Assembly: GCA_902729315.2 (NCBI GenBank)
Contig: LR746270.1
Location: 4,218,221 to 4,282,220, forward strand
Reading direction: 5' to 3'
Source of the DNA: Spirodela intermedia
Lineage: Eukaryota; Streptophyta; Magnoliopsida; Alismatales; Araceae
DNA: 64,000 nucleotides
Position 1 is the stretch's first letter. The number at the start of each line of letters is the position of its first letter. Positions 63,785-64,000 of the stretch are shown here, one piece after another. Under the pieces are notes generated by a model. The model was not told where the DNA came from. It saw nothing but the letters and a program-made list of their open reading frames with translations, and ran no database searches. The translations under genes and the position numbers were made by a program.

Positions 63785-63957
63785 TCAGCAGCATGGTTTT
63801 GTGCATATGCAGGCACGGGAAATAGTTGTACAATATCCTGAGGTAAACTTCTCATCTTTGCAGGCAATGGCGCAGTTGGAACTAAACAAGCAAGTTCCCC
63901 TATATTTTTGGCTCCGTGACTCACAGATCCTCTGGGCCGACGCTCCAATCATATTCC
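63785..63957 (-). CDS. plant defensin, mature-domain exon (first exon outside the window)
   Basis: An AG acceptor at 63959-63958 leads into a frame reading GNMIGASAQRIC and ending TKPCC then TGA at 63785. Cysteines are spaced C-x10-C-x5-C-x3-C-x9-C-x6-C-x-C-x3-C, the textbook plant defensin pattern, with gamma-core SGYC...CIC. No stop or frameshift interrupts it. The acceptor phase (1) matches the 70-nt signal-peptide exons at 2779 and 40342, so the signal exon should lie within some hundreds of bases beyond 64000. It is closely related to the relic at 16024-16188. It may be a working gene, but promoter and first exon cannot be seen. Confidence 0.8.
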
Positions 63958-64000
63958 CTATGTCACAAGCAGCACATGCGGTGAATGAAACAATTAGGAC

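Overview
The window looks like nuclear DNA of a flowering plant. It has intron-containing plant genes (a plant defensin, a class II HD-Zip homeobox gene, a calmodulin-like gene, a GH10 xylanase with CBM22-type modules), Athila/Tat-type Ty3/gypsy and Ty1/copia elements, and very long GA/CT microsatellites. A monocot is possible, but nothing here fixes the genus. There is one 10-base gap (21491-21500). Gene density is low: four convincing genes and one partial gene; most of the rest is decayed repeat sequence.

Left part (1-9 kb): one intact two-exon defensin gene on the minus strand (2062-2779) with its own TATA box. Beside it are a dead signal-peptide exon (4586-4653), a frameshifted mature-domain exon (7854-7985), and a second copy of the defensin promoter now next to a (GA)n tract. 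From 9.7 to 14.1 kb lies a heavily mutated Ty1/copia element on the plus strand. At 16.0-16.2 kb is another defensin mature-exon relic.

Middle (21.5-37.6 kb): the gene-bearing part. An HD-Zip II transcription factor gene close to Arabidopsis HAT22/HAT9 lies on the plus strand (25302-26413, three exons). An intronless calmodulin-like gene with four complete EF-hands (32274-32732) and a xylanase gene with two carbohydrate-binding modules and a GH10 domain (34010-37349) lie on the minus strand. A pyrimidine-rich tract of about 0.93 kb (37.70-38.63 kb), partly built from an exact 73-bp higher-order repeat, lies upstream of the xylanase.

38.6-44.6 kb: three adjacent copies of an unidentified 1.4-1.9 kb repeat, a fourth copy of which is at 3.1-4.5 kb. 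Two of the four copies end beside a defensin signal-peptide exon; the one at 40273-40342 is intact but has no mature exon.

47-64 kb: AT-rich retrotransposon territory. It contains a CpG-rich solo LTR, then an older LTR of the same family split in two by a full-length but dead Athila/Tat-like element, then fragments of a second gypsy element and two copia-like elements. The last 220 bases hold an intact defensin mature exon whose first exon lies outside the window. All six recognisable defensin pieces are on the minus strand, which suggests a tandem array expanded and then broken up by repeats. No multi-gene operon-like system was found.
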